Of a stretch of DNA of 64,000 nucleotides, positions 44,488 through 53,852 are shown in pieces. Location: contig NZ_LACC01000031.1 in assembly GCF_000967965.1 (NCBI RefSeq), positions 1-64,000 on the forward strand, written 5' to 3'. The DNA comes from Pseudomonas fluorescens (GTDB lineage Bacteria; Pseudomonadota; Gammaproteobacteria; Pseudomonadales; Pseudomonadaceae). The notes beneath the pieces are model-generated. The model made no database searches. It saw only the letters and a list, made by a program, of their open reading frames with translations, and had not been told where the DNA came from. A program made the translations under genes and the position numbers. Within the stretch, counting starts at the first letter, position 1. The number at the start of each line of letters is the position of its first letter.

Positions 44488-45972
44488 CTAGATAACAAAC
44501 AAATCCACAAACCGGTTCACCGGTGTTGCCTCAAGCTTCTGCTGATCCTTGCACAGTGAAAAAATCTCCTCACTGCGCTGCCCGGTGAATCTTGTCAGCA
44601 AGTTCGCCCTGAACTTGTCCTCCAGCAACGGAATGCCTTCCACCCGACGCCGACGATGGCCAATCGGGTACTCCACTACCACGTTCTCAGTGCTGGACCC
44701 ATCCTTGAAAAATACCTGCACCGCGTTGGCAATGGAGCGCTTGTCGGGCTCCAGATACTCACGGGTGAAACGCGGTTCCTCAACAATCACCATTTTGTCG
44801 CGCAGCACATCGATGATCGGGTGTGTCTTGTGGAAATCATCTTCGTAATACTCGGCAACCAGATTGCCGAAGGCCAGCGGTACAGCAGTCATGTACTGGA
44901 TGCAGTGATCGCGATCAGCGGCATTGGCCAGTGGGCCGACCTTGGAAATGATGCGAATCGCCGACTCGTGAGTGGTGATGACGATCCTGTCGATTTCATG
45001 CAGGCGATTGCGCACCTGCGGGTGCAGGATCACCGCCGCCTCACAGGCCGTTTGTGCATGGAACTCGGCCGGAAAGCTGATCTTGAACAACACGTTTTCC
45101 ATCACATAACTACCGTACGGCCGCGAAAAACTGAAAGCACGTTTGTCTTCAGGCTTGAGTGCCAGATCATTGTTGGCATGGCTGAACAACACGTCGTAAA
45201 ACCCCCACTGCCTGGCACTCAACACACCGGGAATGCCCATCTCGCCGCGCATCGCTATGTCCGCCAAACGCACGCCACGACTGGACGCATCCCCCGCCGC
45301 CCAGGATTTACGCGAACCCGCATTCGGTGCATGCCGATACGTGCGCAACGCTTGACCGTCAGCAAAAGCGTGGGACAACGCCGACAACAACTGCTCGCGA
45401 TTGGCGCCCATCAGTTTGGCGGTGACTGCGGTTGAGGCGACCTTCACCAGGATGACGTGATCGAGGCCGACACGGTTGAACGAGTTTTCCAGCGCGATCA
45501 CGCCCTGAATCTCATGGGCCATGATCATCGCTTCAAGCACTGTACGCACGGTCAGCGGTGCCACGCCATTAGCCAGGTGCTTTTGTGATAAATGGTCGGC
45601 TACCGCGAGAATACCGCCGAGGTTGTCCGACGGATGCCCCCACTCCGCCGCGAGCCAGGTGTCGTTGTAGTCGAGCCAGCGCACAATGCAGCCGATGTCC
45701 CACGCCGCCTTCACCGGATCGAGTCGGTAACTGGTCCCCGGCACACGGGCGCCGAACGGCACGACGGTGCCTTCCACCACTGGCCCCAAGTGCTTGGTGC
45801 ACTCGGGAAAACGCAGGGCCAGCAGGCCGCAACCCAAGGTATCGATCAGGCAGTTGCGCGCGGTATCCAGCGCTTCTTTTGACTCGATCTTGTAGTTGAG
45901 GACGTAATCGGCAATATCCTGCAGGACCTTGTCGTAGTCGGGGCGGTTGTTCAGGTCGACGTTGGCGCTCAT
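44488..45972 (-). CDS. prpD: 2-methylcitrate dehydratase
   Basis: 494 residues, MmgE/PrpD family. It dehydrates 2-methylcitrate to 2-methyl-cis-aconitate. Segments FPECTKHLGPVVEG, DIGCIVRWLDYNDTWLAAEWGHPSDNLGGILAVADH and GAGDASSRGVRLADI-like AAGDASSRGVRLADIAMRG match the family. It is the last gene of the prp run. With acnD and prpF also present the pathway has two dehydration routes; PrpD may mainly serve another stereoisomer or act as an accessory activity. Confidence 0.95.
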   Translation of the reverse strand: MSANVDLNNRPDYDKVLQDIADYVLNYKIESKEALDTARNCLIDTLGCGLLALRFPECTKHLGPVVEGTVVPFGARVPGTSYRLDPVKAAWDIGCIVRWLDYNDTWLAAEWGHPSDNLGGILAVADHLSQKHLANGVAPLTVRTVLEAMIMAHEIQGVIALENSFNRVGLDHVILVKVASTAVTAKLMGANREQLLSALSHAFADGQALRTYRHAPNAGSRKSWAAGDASSRGVRLADIAMRGEMGIPGVLSARQWGFYDVLFSHANNDLALKPEDKRAFSFSRPYGSYVMENVLFKISFPAEFHAQTACEAAVILHPQVRNRLHEIDRIVITTHESAIRIISKVGPLANAADRDHCIQYMTAVPLAFGNLVAEYYEDDFHKTHPIIDVLRDKMVIVEEPRFTREYLEPDKRSIANAVQVFFKDGSSTENVVVEYPIGHRRRRVEGIPLLEDKFRANLLTRFTGQRSEEIFSLCKDQQKLEATPVNRFVDLFVI

Positions 45973-46065
45973 GTTCGATTCACTCTATGAAGTGGGTCGT
46001 TAATGGGACCTCGGTTCAGGGCATTCTCAGTCAATGACAAATTCTTATTCTTGAAATGCAGTCCA

Positions 46066-46157
46066 CTGTGGGAGCGAGCTTGCTCGCGATGGCGGTGCAT
46101 CAGCCAACACATGTATTGAATGAGTTGGCCCCATCGCGAGCAAGTTCGCTCCCACAG
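46066..46157. repeat. REPIN between prpF and prpD
   Basis: CTGTGGGAGCGAGCTTGCTC at 46066 and inverted copy (CGCGAGCAAGTTCGCTCCCA) ending at 46157, inside the prp operon. Confidence 0.88.
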
Positions 46158-46170
46158 GGTTTGGGTGATC

Positions 46171-47373
46171 TTAGAAAGAATCCCCCGGCACCCGCACAAA
46201 CCCTTCCATCAACACCCGCGCACTGCGGCTCATGATCGCCTTGTTCACAGTCCACTCGCCGTTGACCTGGCTGGCCTCGGCGCCGACGCGCAAGGTGCCG
46301 GACGGGTGGCCGAAGCGCACCGCGTTGCGTTCGGTGCCACCTGCTGCGAGGTTAACCAGAGTGCCGGTGATCGCTGCCGCCGTGCCGATCGCCACTGCCG
46401 CCGTGCCCATCATTGCGTGGTGCAGCTTGCCCATGGATAGCGCACGCACCAGCAGGTCGACATCGCCTGCCGCAATAGCTTTGCCGCTGGACGAAACGTA
46501 GTCCGCCGGCTTGGCCACGAAGGCCACTTTTGGCGTGTGTTGACGTTTGGCCGCTTCGTCAATGTTGGAAATCAGGCCCATGCGCAATGCGCCGTAGGCG
46601 CGGATGGTTTCGAACATCAGCAAGGCTTTCGGGTCGCCATTGATCGCGCCCTGCAACTCGGTGCCTTTGTAGCCGATGTCTTCGGCATTGATAAAAATTG
46701 TCGGGATGCCGGCGTTGATCATGGTCGCCTTGAAGGTACCGACGCCGGGCACTTCCAGGTCATCCACCAGATTGCCGGTAGGGAACATCGAACCGCCGCC
46801 GCCCTCTTCATCCGCCGCCGGATCAAGGAACTCGACCTGCACTTCGGCCGCCGGGAAGGTCACGCCGTCGAGTTCGAAATCACCGGTTTCCTGTACTTCA
46901 CCATTGGTGATCGGCACATGGGCGATGATGGTCTTGCCGATATTGGCCTGCCACACGCGAACCACCGCCACGCCGCTGTGCGGGATGCGACTGGCGTCCA
47001 CCAGGCCATTGCTGACGGCGAACGAACCGACCGCCGCGGACAGGTTGCCGCAGTTGCCGCTCCAGTCCACGAAGGGCTTATCGATGGACACCTGACCGAA
47101 CAGGTAATCGACATCGTGATCGGCCTTGATGCTTTTCGACAGGATCACGGTTTTGCTGGTGCTGGAGGTCGCGCCGCCCATGCCATCGATTTGTTTGTCG
47201 TACGGGTCGGGACTGCCGATCACGCGCAACAGCAAAGCGTCGCGGGCCGGGCCAGGGACCTGTGCCGCTTCAGGCAAATCCTTCAGGCTGAAAAACACGC
47301 CTTTGCTGGTGCCGCCGCGCATGTAGGTGGCGGGTATCCTTATTTGCTTTGGAAAAGTAGCTGCGTGAGCCAT
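46171..47373 (-). CDS. prpF: 2-methylaconitate isomerase PrpF
   Basis: 400 residues from the ATG with AGGAG eleven bases upstream. It isomerises 2-methyl-trans-aconitate, the AcnD product, to the cis form. Diaminopimelate-epimerase-like fold; family motifs MRGGTSKGVFF, VDWSGNCGNLSAAVG (with the conserved CGN) and VDLLVRALSMGKLHHAMMGT. It is coupled in function to acnD directly upstream. A 14-base perfect hairpin lies between the two genes. Confidence 0.95.
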   Translation of the reverse strand: MAHAATFPKQIRIPATYMRGGTSKGVFFSLKDLPEAAQVPGPARDALLLRVIGSPDPYDKQIDGMGGATSSTSKTVILSKSIKADHDVDYLFGQVSIDKPFVDWSGNCGNLSAAVGSFAVSNGLVDASRIPHSGVAVVRVWQANIGKTIIAHVPITNGEVQETGDFELDGVTFPAAEVQVEFLDPAADEEGGGGSMFPTGNLVDDLEVPGVGTFKATMINAGIPTIFINAEDIGYKGTELQGAINGDPKALLMFETIRAYGALRMGLISNIDEAAKRQHTPKVAFVAKPADYVSSSGKAIAAGDVDLLVRALSMGKLHHAMMGTAAVAIGTAAAITGTLVNLAAGGTERNAVRFGHPSGTLRVGAEASQVNGEWTVNKAIMSRSARVLMEGFVRVPGDSF

Positions 47374-47398
47374 GGTGCTCGTTACTCCTGATCTAGAA

Positions 47399-47429
47399 AC
47401 AGACATGGGACTCAAAGTCCCATGTCTGT
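47399..47429 (-). promoter_or_regulatory. Perfect 14-bp hairpin between acnD and prpF
   Basis: ACAGACATGGGACT (47399-47412) and AGTCCCATGTCTGT (47416-47429) separated by CAA. On the minus strand it is followed by TTTCT and then the prpF ribosome site. It may act as a partial terminator or as an mRNA-stabilising stem. Confidence 0.75.
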
Positions 47430-47437
47430 GCAGCGTT

Positions 47438-50032
47438 TTAGACGGCGACCGCCGATTCTTCGAGGAAGTCCTGGGCGAAGCGTTGCAACACGCCGCCGGC
47501 CTCGTAGATCGACACTTCTTCGGCGGTGTCGAGGCGGCAGGTCACCGGCACATCGACGCGCTCGCCATTCTTGCGATGGATCACCAGGGTCAGTTCGGCA
47601 CGCGGGGTGCGCTCACCAATCACGTCGTAGGTTTCGCTGCCGTCGATGGCCAGGGTGTGGCGGTTGGTGCCCGGCTTGAATTCCATCGGCAACACACCCA
47701 TGCCCACCAGGTTGGTGCGGTGAATGCGCTCGAAACCTTCGGCGGCAATCGCTTCCACACCCGCCAGGCGCACGCCCTTGGCCGCCCAGTCGCGGGACGA
47801 ACCCTGACCGTAGTCGGCGCCGGCGATGATGATCAGCGGCTGCTTGCGATCCATGTAGGTTTCGATGGCCTCCCACATGCGCATTACTTTGCCTTCCGGC
47901 TCGACGCGGGCCAGCGAACCTTGCTTGACCTTGCCGTCTTCCTGAACCATTTCGTTGAACAGTTTCGGGTTGGCGAACGTCGCACGCTGCGCGGTCAGGT
48001 GGTCACCACGGTGAGTCGCGTAAGAGTTGAAGTCCTCTTCCGGCAGGCCCATTTTCGCCAGGTATTCGCCAGCGGCGCTGTCGAGCATGATGGCGTTGGA
48101 CGGTGACAGGTGATCGGTGGTGATGTTGTCCGGCAGTACCGCCAGAGGGCGCATGCCCTTGAGCGGACGAGCGCCGGCCAGCGCGCCTTCCCAGTACGGA
48201 GGACGGCGGATGTAGGTGCTCATTTCACGCCAGTCGTACAGCGGCGCGACTTTCGGGCCGGTGTCTTCGTGGATGGCGAACATCGGAATGTACACCTGAC
48301 GGAACTGCTCAGGTTTCACCGAGGACTTCACCACCGAGTCGATTTCTTCGTCGCTCGGCCAGATGTCTTTCAGGCGGATTTCCTTGCCGTCGACCACGCC
48401 CAGCACGTCTTTTTCGATGTCGAAACGGATGGTACCGGCAATGGCGTAAGCAACCACCAATGGCGGCGAAGCCAGGAACGCTTGCTTGGCGTACGGGTGA
48501 ATCCGACCGTCGAAGTTGCGGTTACCGGATAACACGGCAGTGGCGTACAGGTCGCGGTCAATGATTTCTTGCTGGATCACCGGGTCCAGTGCGCCGGACA
48601 TGCCGTTGCAGGTGGTGCAGGCGAAGGCGACGACGCCGAAGCCAAGTTTGTCCAGCTCATCGGTCAGGCCAGCTTCGTCGAGGTACAGCGCGACGGTTTT
48701 CGAACCCGGTGCCAGGGACGACTTGACCCATGGCTTGCGGGTCAGGCCAAGCTTGTTGGCGTTGCGCGCCAGCAGGCCGGCGGCGATCACGTTACGCGGG
48801 TTGCTGGTATTGGTGCAGCTGGTGATGGCGGCGATTATCACCGCGCCGTCCGGCATTTGACCCGGCACATCATCCCAGTGGCCGGAGATGCCTTTGGCCG
48901 CCAAATCAGAAACCGCTACACGAGCGTGCGGGTTGCTCGGGCCAGCCATGTTGCGCACGACCGAGGAAAGGTCGAAGGTCAGGCCGCGCTCGTATTGCGC
49001 GCCTTTGAGGCTGTCAGCCCACAGGCCGGTCTGCTTGGCGTAGTTCTCCACCAGCTGCACTTGCTCGTCTTCACGGCCGGTGAGCTTGAGGTAGTCGATG
49101 GTCTGCTGATCGATGTAGAACATCGCCGCGGTGGCGCCGTATTCCGGGGCCATGTTGGAGATGGTTGCGCGGTCGCCGAGGGTCAGCGCCGAGGCGCCTT
49201 CACCGAAGAACTCCAGCCACGCGCCAACGACTTTCTGCTTGCGCAGGAACTCGGTCAGCGCCAGCACCATGTCGGTGGCGGTGATGCCCGGCTGCAGCTT
49301 GCCAGTCAGTTCGACGCCAACGCTTTCCGGCAGACGCATCCACGATGCGCGGCCGAGCATCACGCTCTCGGCTTCCAGGCCACCGACACCGATGGCGATC
49401 ACGCCCAACGCATCGACGTGCGGGGTGTGGCTGTCGGTGCCGACGCAGGTATCAGGGAAGGCCACACCGTCACGCACCTGGATCACCGGAGACATTTTCT
49501 CCAGGTTGATCTGGTGCATGATGCCGTTGCCCGGCGGGATCACGTCGACGTTCTTGAACGCCTTCTTGGTCCAGTTGATGAAGTGGAAACGGTCTTCGTT
49601 GCGACGGTCTTCGATGGCGCGGTTCTTCTCGAACGCCTCTGGATCGAAACCACCGCGCTCGACGGCCAGGGAGTGGTCGACGATCAATTGCGTCGGCACC
49701 ACCGGGTTGACTTGCGCAGGGTCACCGCCTTGCAGGGCGATGGCGTCACGCAGGCCGGCGAGGTCGACCAGCGCGGTCTGGCCGAGAATATCGTGGCACA
49801 CCACGCGGGCCGGGAACCACGGGAAGTCGAGGTCGCGCTTGCGTTCGATGAATTGCTTCAGGGATTCGGTGAGCGTGGCCGGGTCGCAGCGACGCACAAG
49901 GTTTTCCGCCAGCACACGGGAGGTGTACGGCAGGGTGTCGTAGGCGCCAGGCTGGATCGCCTCGACTGCCGCGCGGACGTCGAAGTAATCCAGGTGGCTG
50001 CCGGGCAGCGATTTGCGGAATTCAGTGTTCAT
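47438..50032 (-). CDS. acnD: Fe/S-dependent 2-methylisocitrate dehydratase AcnD
   Basis: 864 residues from the ATG giving the family start MNTEFRKSLPGSHLDYFDVR. Aconitase superfamily enzyme converting 2-methylcitrate to 2-methyl-trans-aconitate. The [4Fe-4S] ligands are Cys406 (SCTNTSNP) and Cys472/Cys475 (CTTCNGMSG). Active-site segments GTDSHTPHVDALGV and YGQGSSRDWAAKG are present. It is shorter than AcnA and belongs to the AcnD branch because prpF sits directly downstream. Confidence 0.96.
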   Translation of the reverse strand: MNTEFRKSLPGSHLDYFDVRAAVEAIQPGAYDTLPYTSRVLAENLVRRCDPATLTESLKQFIERKRDLDFPWFPARVVCHDILGQTALVDLAGLRDAIALQGGDPAQVNPVVPTQLIVDHSLAVERGGFDPEAFEKNRAIEDRRNEDRFHFINWTKKAFKNVDVIPPGNGIMHQINLEKMSPVIQVRDGVAFPDTCVGTDSHTPHVDALGVIAIGVGGLEAESVMLGRASWMRLPESVGVELTGKLQPGITATDMVLALTEFLRKQKVVGAWLEFFGEGASALTLGDRATISNMAPEYGATAAMFYIDQQTIDYLKLTGREDEQVQLVENYAKQTGLWADSLKGAQYERGLTFDLSSVVRNMAGPSNPHARVAVSDLAAKGISGHWDDVPGQMPDGAVIIAAITSCTNTSNPRNVIAAGLLARNANKLGLTRKPWVKSSLAPGSKTVALYLDEAGLTDELDKLGFGVVAFACTTCNGMSGALDPVIQQEIIDRDLYATAVLSGNRNFDGRIHPYAKQAFLASPPLVVAYAIAGTIRFDIEKDVLGVVDGKEIRLKDIWPSDEEIDSVVKSSVKPEQFRQVYIPMFAIHEDTGPKVAPLYDWREMSTYIRRPPYWEGALAGARPLKGMRPLAVLPDNITTDHLSPSNAIMLDSAAGEYLAKMGLPEEDFNSYATHRGDHLTAQRATFANPKLFNEMVQEDGKVKQGSLARVEPEGKVMRMWEAIETYMDRKQPLIIIAGADYGQGSSRDWAAKGVRLAGVEAIAAEGFERIHRTNLVGMGVLPMEFKPGTNRHTLAIDGSETYDVIGERTPRAELTLVIHRKNGERVDVPVTCRLDTAEEVSIYEAGGVLQRFAQDFLEESAVAV

Positions 50033-50101
50033 CGTCAGGACTCGGTCACGGTAGTTACAAAAGGTGGGGCCTGGCACCAGACTTGAATTGAACACAATCC
50101 A

Positions 50102-50193
50102 CTGTGGGAGCGAGCTTGCTCGCGATAGCGATGTAACTGGCGACATTGATGTTGAATGTCAGCCCGTCATCGCGAGCAAGCTCGCTCCCACAG
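50102..50193. repeat. REPIN between prpC and acnD
   Basis: CTGTGGGAGCGAGCTTGCTC and its exact inverted copy (GAGCAAGCTCGCTCCCACAG), inside the prp operon. Confidence 0.9.
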
Positions 50194-50235
50194 GGATCTG
50201 CGTTGATTTCAGATCCCGGTGCCGACCTCCACCAT

Positions 50236-51363
50236 TCAGCGTTGTTCGATTGGTACGAACTTGCGCTGTTCAACGCCGGTGTACTCGGCGCTTGGACGGA
50301 TGATGCGGTTGTTGGCACGTTGTTCGTACACGTGGGCGGCCCAGCCGGTCAGGCGTGAGCAGACGAAGATCGGTGTGAACAACTTGGTCGGGATGCCCAT
50401 GAAGTGGTACGCCGAGGCATGGTAGAAGTCGGCGTTCGGGAACAGTTTCTTCTGCTCCCACATGGTCTTGTCGATGGCCTCGGACACAGGGAACAACACC
50501 TTGTCGCCCACTTCGTCAGCGAGTTTTTTCGACCAGCCCTTGATCACCTCGTTGCGCGGATCGTTGTCCTTATAGATCGCGTGGCCGAAGCCCATGATCT
50601 TGTCCTTGCGCTCGAGCATGCCGAGGGTGCCCTTGATCGCATCTTCCGGCGACGAGAAACGCTCGATCATTTCCATCGCCGCTTCGTTGGCGCCGCCGTG
50701 CAGCGGGCCACGCAGGGAACCGATGGCTGCGGTAATGCACGAGTACAGGTCGGACAGGGTCGATGCGCAGACACGGGCGGTAAAGGTCGACGCGTTGAAC
50801 TCGTGCTCTGCGTAGAGAATCAGCGAAACGTTCATCACCTTGACATGCAGCTCGCTCGGCTTCTTGCCGTGCAGAAGGTGCAGGAAATGGCCGCCGATGG
50901 ACTGCTCGTCGCTCACGCAATCGATGCGCTTGCCTTCGTGGCTGAAGCGATACCAGTAGGTCATGATCGCCGGGAACGCGGCCAGCAGGCGGTCGGTCTT
51001 GTCGTGCTGCTCGGAGAAGTTGTTCTCCGGCTCCAGGTTGCCCAGGAACGAGCAGCCAGTGCGCATCACGTCCATCGGATGGGCGTCGGCAGGGATGCGT
51101 TCCAGCACTTCTTTCAGTGCTTGCGGCAGGTCACGCAGCTTGCTCAGTTTGGTGATGTAGGCATTCAGTTGCGCCTTGCTCGGCAGTTCGCCGTACAGCA
51201 ACAGGTAGGCAACTTCTTCGAACTGAGCGTCTGCCGCCAGTTCACGAACGTCATAACCACGATAGGTCAGACCGGCACCCGACTGACCCACGGTGGACAG
51301 TGCGGTTTGCCCGGCTACCTGGCCACGGAGCCCGGCGCCACTGAGTACTTTTGCTTCGGCCAT
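50236..51363 (-). CDS. prpC: 2-methylcitrate synthase
   Basis: 375 residues; GGAGG lies six bases before the ATG. It condenses propionyl-CoA with oxaloacetate. Citrate-synthase family type shorter than GltA; catalytic histidines in LHGGANEAAM and GFGHAIYKDNDPR, and the C-terminal ADFYHASAYHFMGIP segment is typical. The conserved neighbours prpB and acnD support the methylcitrate rather than citrate assignment. Confidence 0.96.
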   Translation of the reverse strand: MAEAKVLSGAGLRGQVAGQTALSTVGQSGAGLTYRGYDVRELAADAQFEEVAYLLLYGELPSKAQLNAYITKLSKLRDLPQALKEVLERIPADAHPMDVMRTGCSFLGNLEPENNFSEQHDKTDRLLAAFPAIMTYWYRFSHEGKRIDCVSDEQSIGGHFLHLLHGKKPSELHVKVMNVSLILYAEHEFNASTFTARVCASTLSDLYSCITAAIGSLRGPLHGGANEAAMEMIERFSSPEDAIKGTLGMLERKDKIMGFGHAIYKDNDPRNEVIKGWSKKLADEVGDKVLFPVSEAIDKTMWEQKKLFPNADFYHASAYHFMGIPTKLFTPIFVCSRLTGWAAHVYEQRANNRIIRPSAEYTGVEQRKFVPIEQR

Positions 51364-51405
51364 TTCTGCCTCCAATTTCTTGAATTTATTAGGGAGTTAT
51401 TCGAC

Positions 51406-52296
51406 TTACTTTTTCGCGGCGAACAACGCATCGAGCTTCTGCTCGAAGGTGTGGTAGTCGATGCGATCGTAAAGCTCCATGCGGGTCTGCATGGTGTCGA
51501 TGACGTTCTGTTGCGTGCCATCGCGACGGATCGCGGTGTAGACGTTTTCCGCAGCCTTGTTCATGGCCCGGAAAGCCGACAGCGGGTACAGCACCAGAGA
51601 TACGTCGGCAGCGGCCAGTTGCTCGGTGGTGTACAGCGGCGTCGCGCCGAACTCGGTGATGTTGGCCAGGATCGGCGCTTTCACGCGGCTGGCGAACAGC
51701 TTGTACATTTCAAGTTCAGTGATGGCTTCCGGGAACACCATGTCGGCGCCGGCCTCGATGCACGCGGCGGCGCGATCCAGGGCAGACTCCAGGCCTTCCA
51801 CTGCCAGGGCGTCGGTACGGGCCATGATCACGAAGCTGTCATCGGTACGCGCATCGACGGCCGCCTTGATGCGGTCGACCATTTCCTGCTGGGTCACGAT
51901 TTCCTTGTTAGGACGGTGACCGCAGCGCTTGGCGCCGACCTGGTCTTCGATGTGAATCGCTGCGGCGCCAAACTTGATCATCGACTTGACGGTGCGAGCG
52001 ACGTTGAACGCCGAGGAACCGAAACCGGTGTCCACGTCCACCAGCAGTGGCAGGTCGCAAACATCGGTGATACGGCGCACGTCGGTCAGAACGTCATCCA
52101 GGCCGGTGATGCCCAGGTCCGGCACGCCGAGGGAGCCTGCAGCCACCCCGCCACCCGACAGGTAGATCGCCTTGAAACCGGCGCGCTTGGCCAGCAGCGC
52201 ATGGTTGGCGTTGATCGCGCCGACCACTTGCAATGGATGCTCGCTGGCGACCGCATCGCGGAAACGCTGGCCTGGAGTGCTCTTGTTCAAACTCAT
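51406..52296 (-). CDS. prpB: 2-methylisocitrate lyase
   Basis: 296 residues, GAGG upstream. It splits 2-methylisocitrate into pyruvate and succinate. Isocitrate-lyase superfamily; the catalytic loop KRCGH (GAKRCGHRPNKE) is intact, with LVDVDTGFG and IHIEDQ holding metal ligands. The ATG overlaps the stop of the upstream gntR by four bases, so regulator and enzyme are translated from one mRNA. Confidence 0.97.
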   Translation of the reverse strand: MSLNKSTPGQRFRDAVASEHPLQVVGAINANHALLAKRAGFKAIYLSGGGVAAGSLGVPDLGITGLDDVLTDVRRITDVCDLPLLVDVDTGFGSSAFNVARTVKSMIKFGAAAIHIEDQVGAKRCGHRPNKEIVTQQEMVDRIKAAVDARTDDSFVIMARTDALAVEGLESALDRAAACIEAGADMVFPEAITELEMYKLFASRVKAPILANITEFGATPLYTTEQLAAADVSLVLYPLSAFRAMNKAAENVYTAIRRDGTQQNVIDTMQTRMELYDRIDYHTFEQKLDALFAAKK

Positions 52297-53012
52297 GACT
52301 CACCTCGTTTGGCTGTCGGGTTAGCGCCGTCCTGGTAATGACGGGCGATGTTGCGTTTGGAGGCGCCGATGTGACGGCGCATCAACAACTCGGCCAGTTC
52401 ACCGTCACGGTCGGCGATGGCATCGAGAATTCGGTGGTGCTCGGCAAACGCCTGGTGCGGGCGATTGGGCGTGGTGGAAAACTGGATGCGGTACATGCGC
52501 ACCAGTTGATACAGCTCGCCGCAGAGCATTTGGGTCAGCGTGCGGTTGCCGCTGCCCTGGATGATTCGGTAATGGAAGTCGAAATCGCCTTCCTGCTGGT
52601 AGTAGCCTCTCCCGGCCTGAAACGCCTCATCGCGCTCGTGGGTTTCCAGGACCCGACGCAGTTCGTCGATTTCTTCGAGGCTCATGCGCTCGGCGGCCAG
52701 GCGACAGGCCATGCCTTCCAGGGATTCGCGGATTTCGTATAGCTCAATCAGTTCGGCGTGGTTGAGCGACACCACCCGTGCGCCGACATGCGGCACACGA
52801 ACCAGCAGGCGCTGGCCTTCCAGACGGTGGATGGCCTCGCGCAACGGGCCGCGGCTGATGCCGTAGGTGCGCGCCAGTTCCGGTTCGGAGATTTTGCTGC
52901 CCGGCGCGATATCGCCTTTGACGATAGCCGCCTGAATACGTCGGAAGACGTTCTCGGAAAGCGTCTCCGTATCGTCTTGCGTAGAAACCGGGGGATCGAG
53001 TTGATCCAGCAT
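52293..53012 (-). CDS. GntR-family regulator of the methylcitrate operon
   Basis: 239 residues from the ATG at 53012. A longer reading frame exists but covers the operator region. Winged helix domain about 18-88 (GDIAPGSKISEPELARTYGISRGPLREAIHRLEG, with VPHVGARVV), FCD effector domain about 95-220. It is the first gene of the prp operon, overlapping prpB. Two ATTGTCGACA sites, one at its own start codon and one perfect palindrome at 53086-53097, suggest autoregulation. A methylcitrate-pathway intermediate is the expected inducer (inference). Confidence 0.92.
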   Translation of the reverse strand: MLDQLDPPVSTQDDTETLSENVFRRIQAAIVKGDIAPGSKISEPELARTYGISRGPLREAIHRLEGQRLLVRVPHVGARVVSLNHAELIELYEIRESLEGMACRLAAERMSLEEIDELRRVLETHERDEAFQAGRGYYQQEGDFDFHYRIIQGSGNRTLTQMLCGELYQLVRMYRIQFSTTPNRPHQAFAEHHRILDAIADRDGELAELLMRRHIGASKRNIARHYQDGANPTAKRGES

Positions 53013-53022
53013 ATTGTCGACA
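53013..53022. promoter_or_regulatory. Operator half-copy at prp gntR start
   Basis: ATTGTCGACA directly before the ATG of the prp regulator. It repeats ten bases of the perfect palindrome at 53086-53097. Confidence 0.6.
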
Positions 53023-53085
53023 CCTTGTAAGCCAATGCCGTAAAAACTAACGAATAGAGGCGCATCAGTCAAAGGATAAATAGAT

Positions 53086-53097
53086 ATTGTCGACAAT
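53086..53097. promoter_or_regulatory. prp operator, perfect palindrome ATTGTCGACAAT
   Basis: Twelve-base perfect inverted repeat about 75 bases upstream of the prp gntR start, TTGT-NN-ACAA geometry of FCD GntR regulators. Confidence 0.75.
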
Positions 53098-53310
53098 CTT
53101 CTGATAACCGGCTGCACCATAACGAAGCAACCCCCTAAGGTTATAGCCACCGGCCAGCGCTGGCGCCATCAAACCACCGTGCTAGAATGCCGCCCGCATT
53201 TGTTTGTCACATCTGCACTGCCTGTCATAAAACCCTGCCAGGCATACGAGGGAGCTTGCGCAGCGATGCCAGGGCCTTGAATCAAGTCGGACCGCTGCGC
53301 ACCAGGATTT

Positions 53311-53847
53311 ATGAGACTCAAGCCCTTCCCCACCTTCCTTTATTTCCTTTGCCTGCCCGGCTTCGCAATGGCCGGGGAAAAGACCGTGTATGGCCTCAAT
53401 GAGTACGCATCGCTCAATGGCATCGATCTGGAAGTGGCGGCCAAACTCGACACCGGAGCGAAAACCGCTTCCCTGAGTGCCCGGGACATCAAACGTTTCA
53501 AACGCAACGGCGAGTCGTGGGTGCGCTTTTACCTGGCCATCGACGCCGCCCATTCGCACCCGATCGAACGCCCGCTGGCCCGTGTCAGCAAGATCAAGCG
53601 CCGGGCCGGCGACTACGACCCGGAGGAAGGCAAGAAGTACACCGCCCGCCCGGTGATCGAACTGGACATCTGCATGGGCTCGGCCCTGCGCAGCATCGAA
53701 GTGAACCTGACCGACCGCAGCGCGTTCCAATATCCGCTCCTGATTGGCTCCGAAGCACTCAAGCGCTTCGATGCACTGGTTGACCCCAGCCTTAAATATG
53801 CTGCCGGCAAACCTGCCTGCACCACCGACGCTCATACCGCCGAGTAA
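53311..53847 (+). CDS. Retropepsin-like putative zinc protease (DUF785), exported
   Basis: 178 residues. Signal peptide MRLKPFPTFLYFLCLPGFAMA, so the mature part is probably periplasmic. The motif AAKLDTGAKTASLSA contains D-T-G in the setting of retropepsin-like aspartyl proteases; the family has been called putative ATP-dependent zinc protease. ARPVIELDICMG and RSAFQYPLLIGSEALKRFD are further family segments. It begins a three-gene operon with a 7TM protein (five bases downstream) and an ATP-grasp ligase. Known genomics links these three families, suggesting a peptide or amide modification with processing outside the inner membrane. Confidence 0.85.
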   Translation: MRLKPFPTFLYFLCLPGFAMAGEKTVYGLNEYASLNGIDLEVAAKLDTGAKTASLSARDIKRFKRNGESWVRFYLAIDAAHSHPIERPLARVSKIKRRAGDYDPEEGKKYTARPVIELDICMGSALRSIEVNLTDRSAFQYPLLIGSEALKRFDALVDPSLKYAAGKPACTTDAHTAE

Positions 53848-53852
53848 TTCAA

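Noticed and set aside
52293..53150. Longer N-terminus for the prp regulator
   Set aside because: It would encode the operator region and adds 46 residues with no family similarity.
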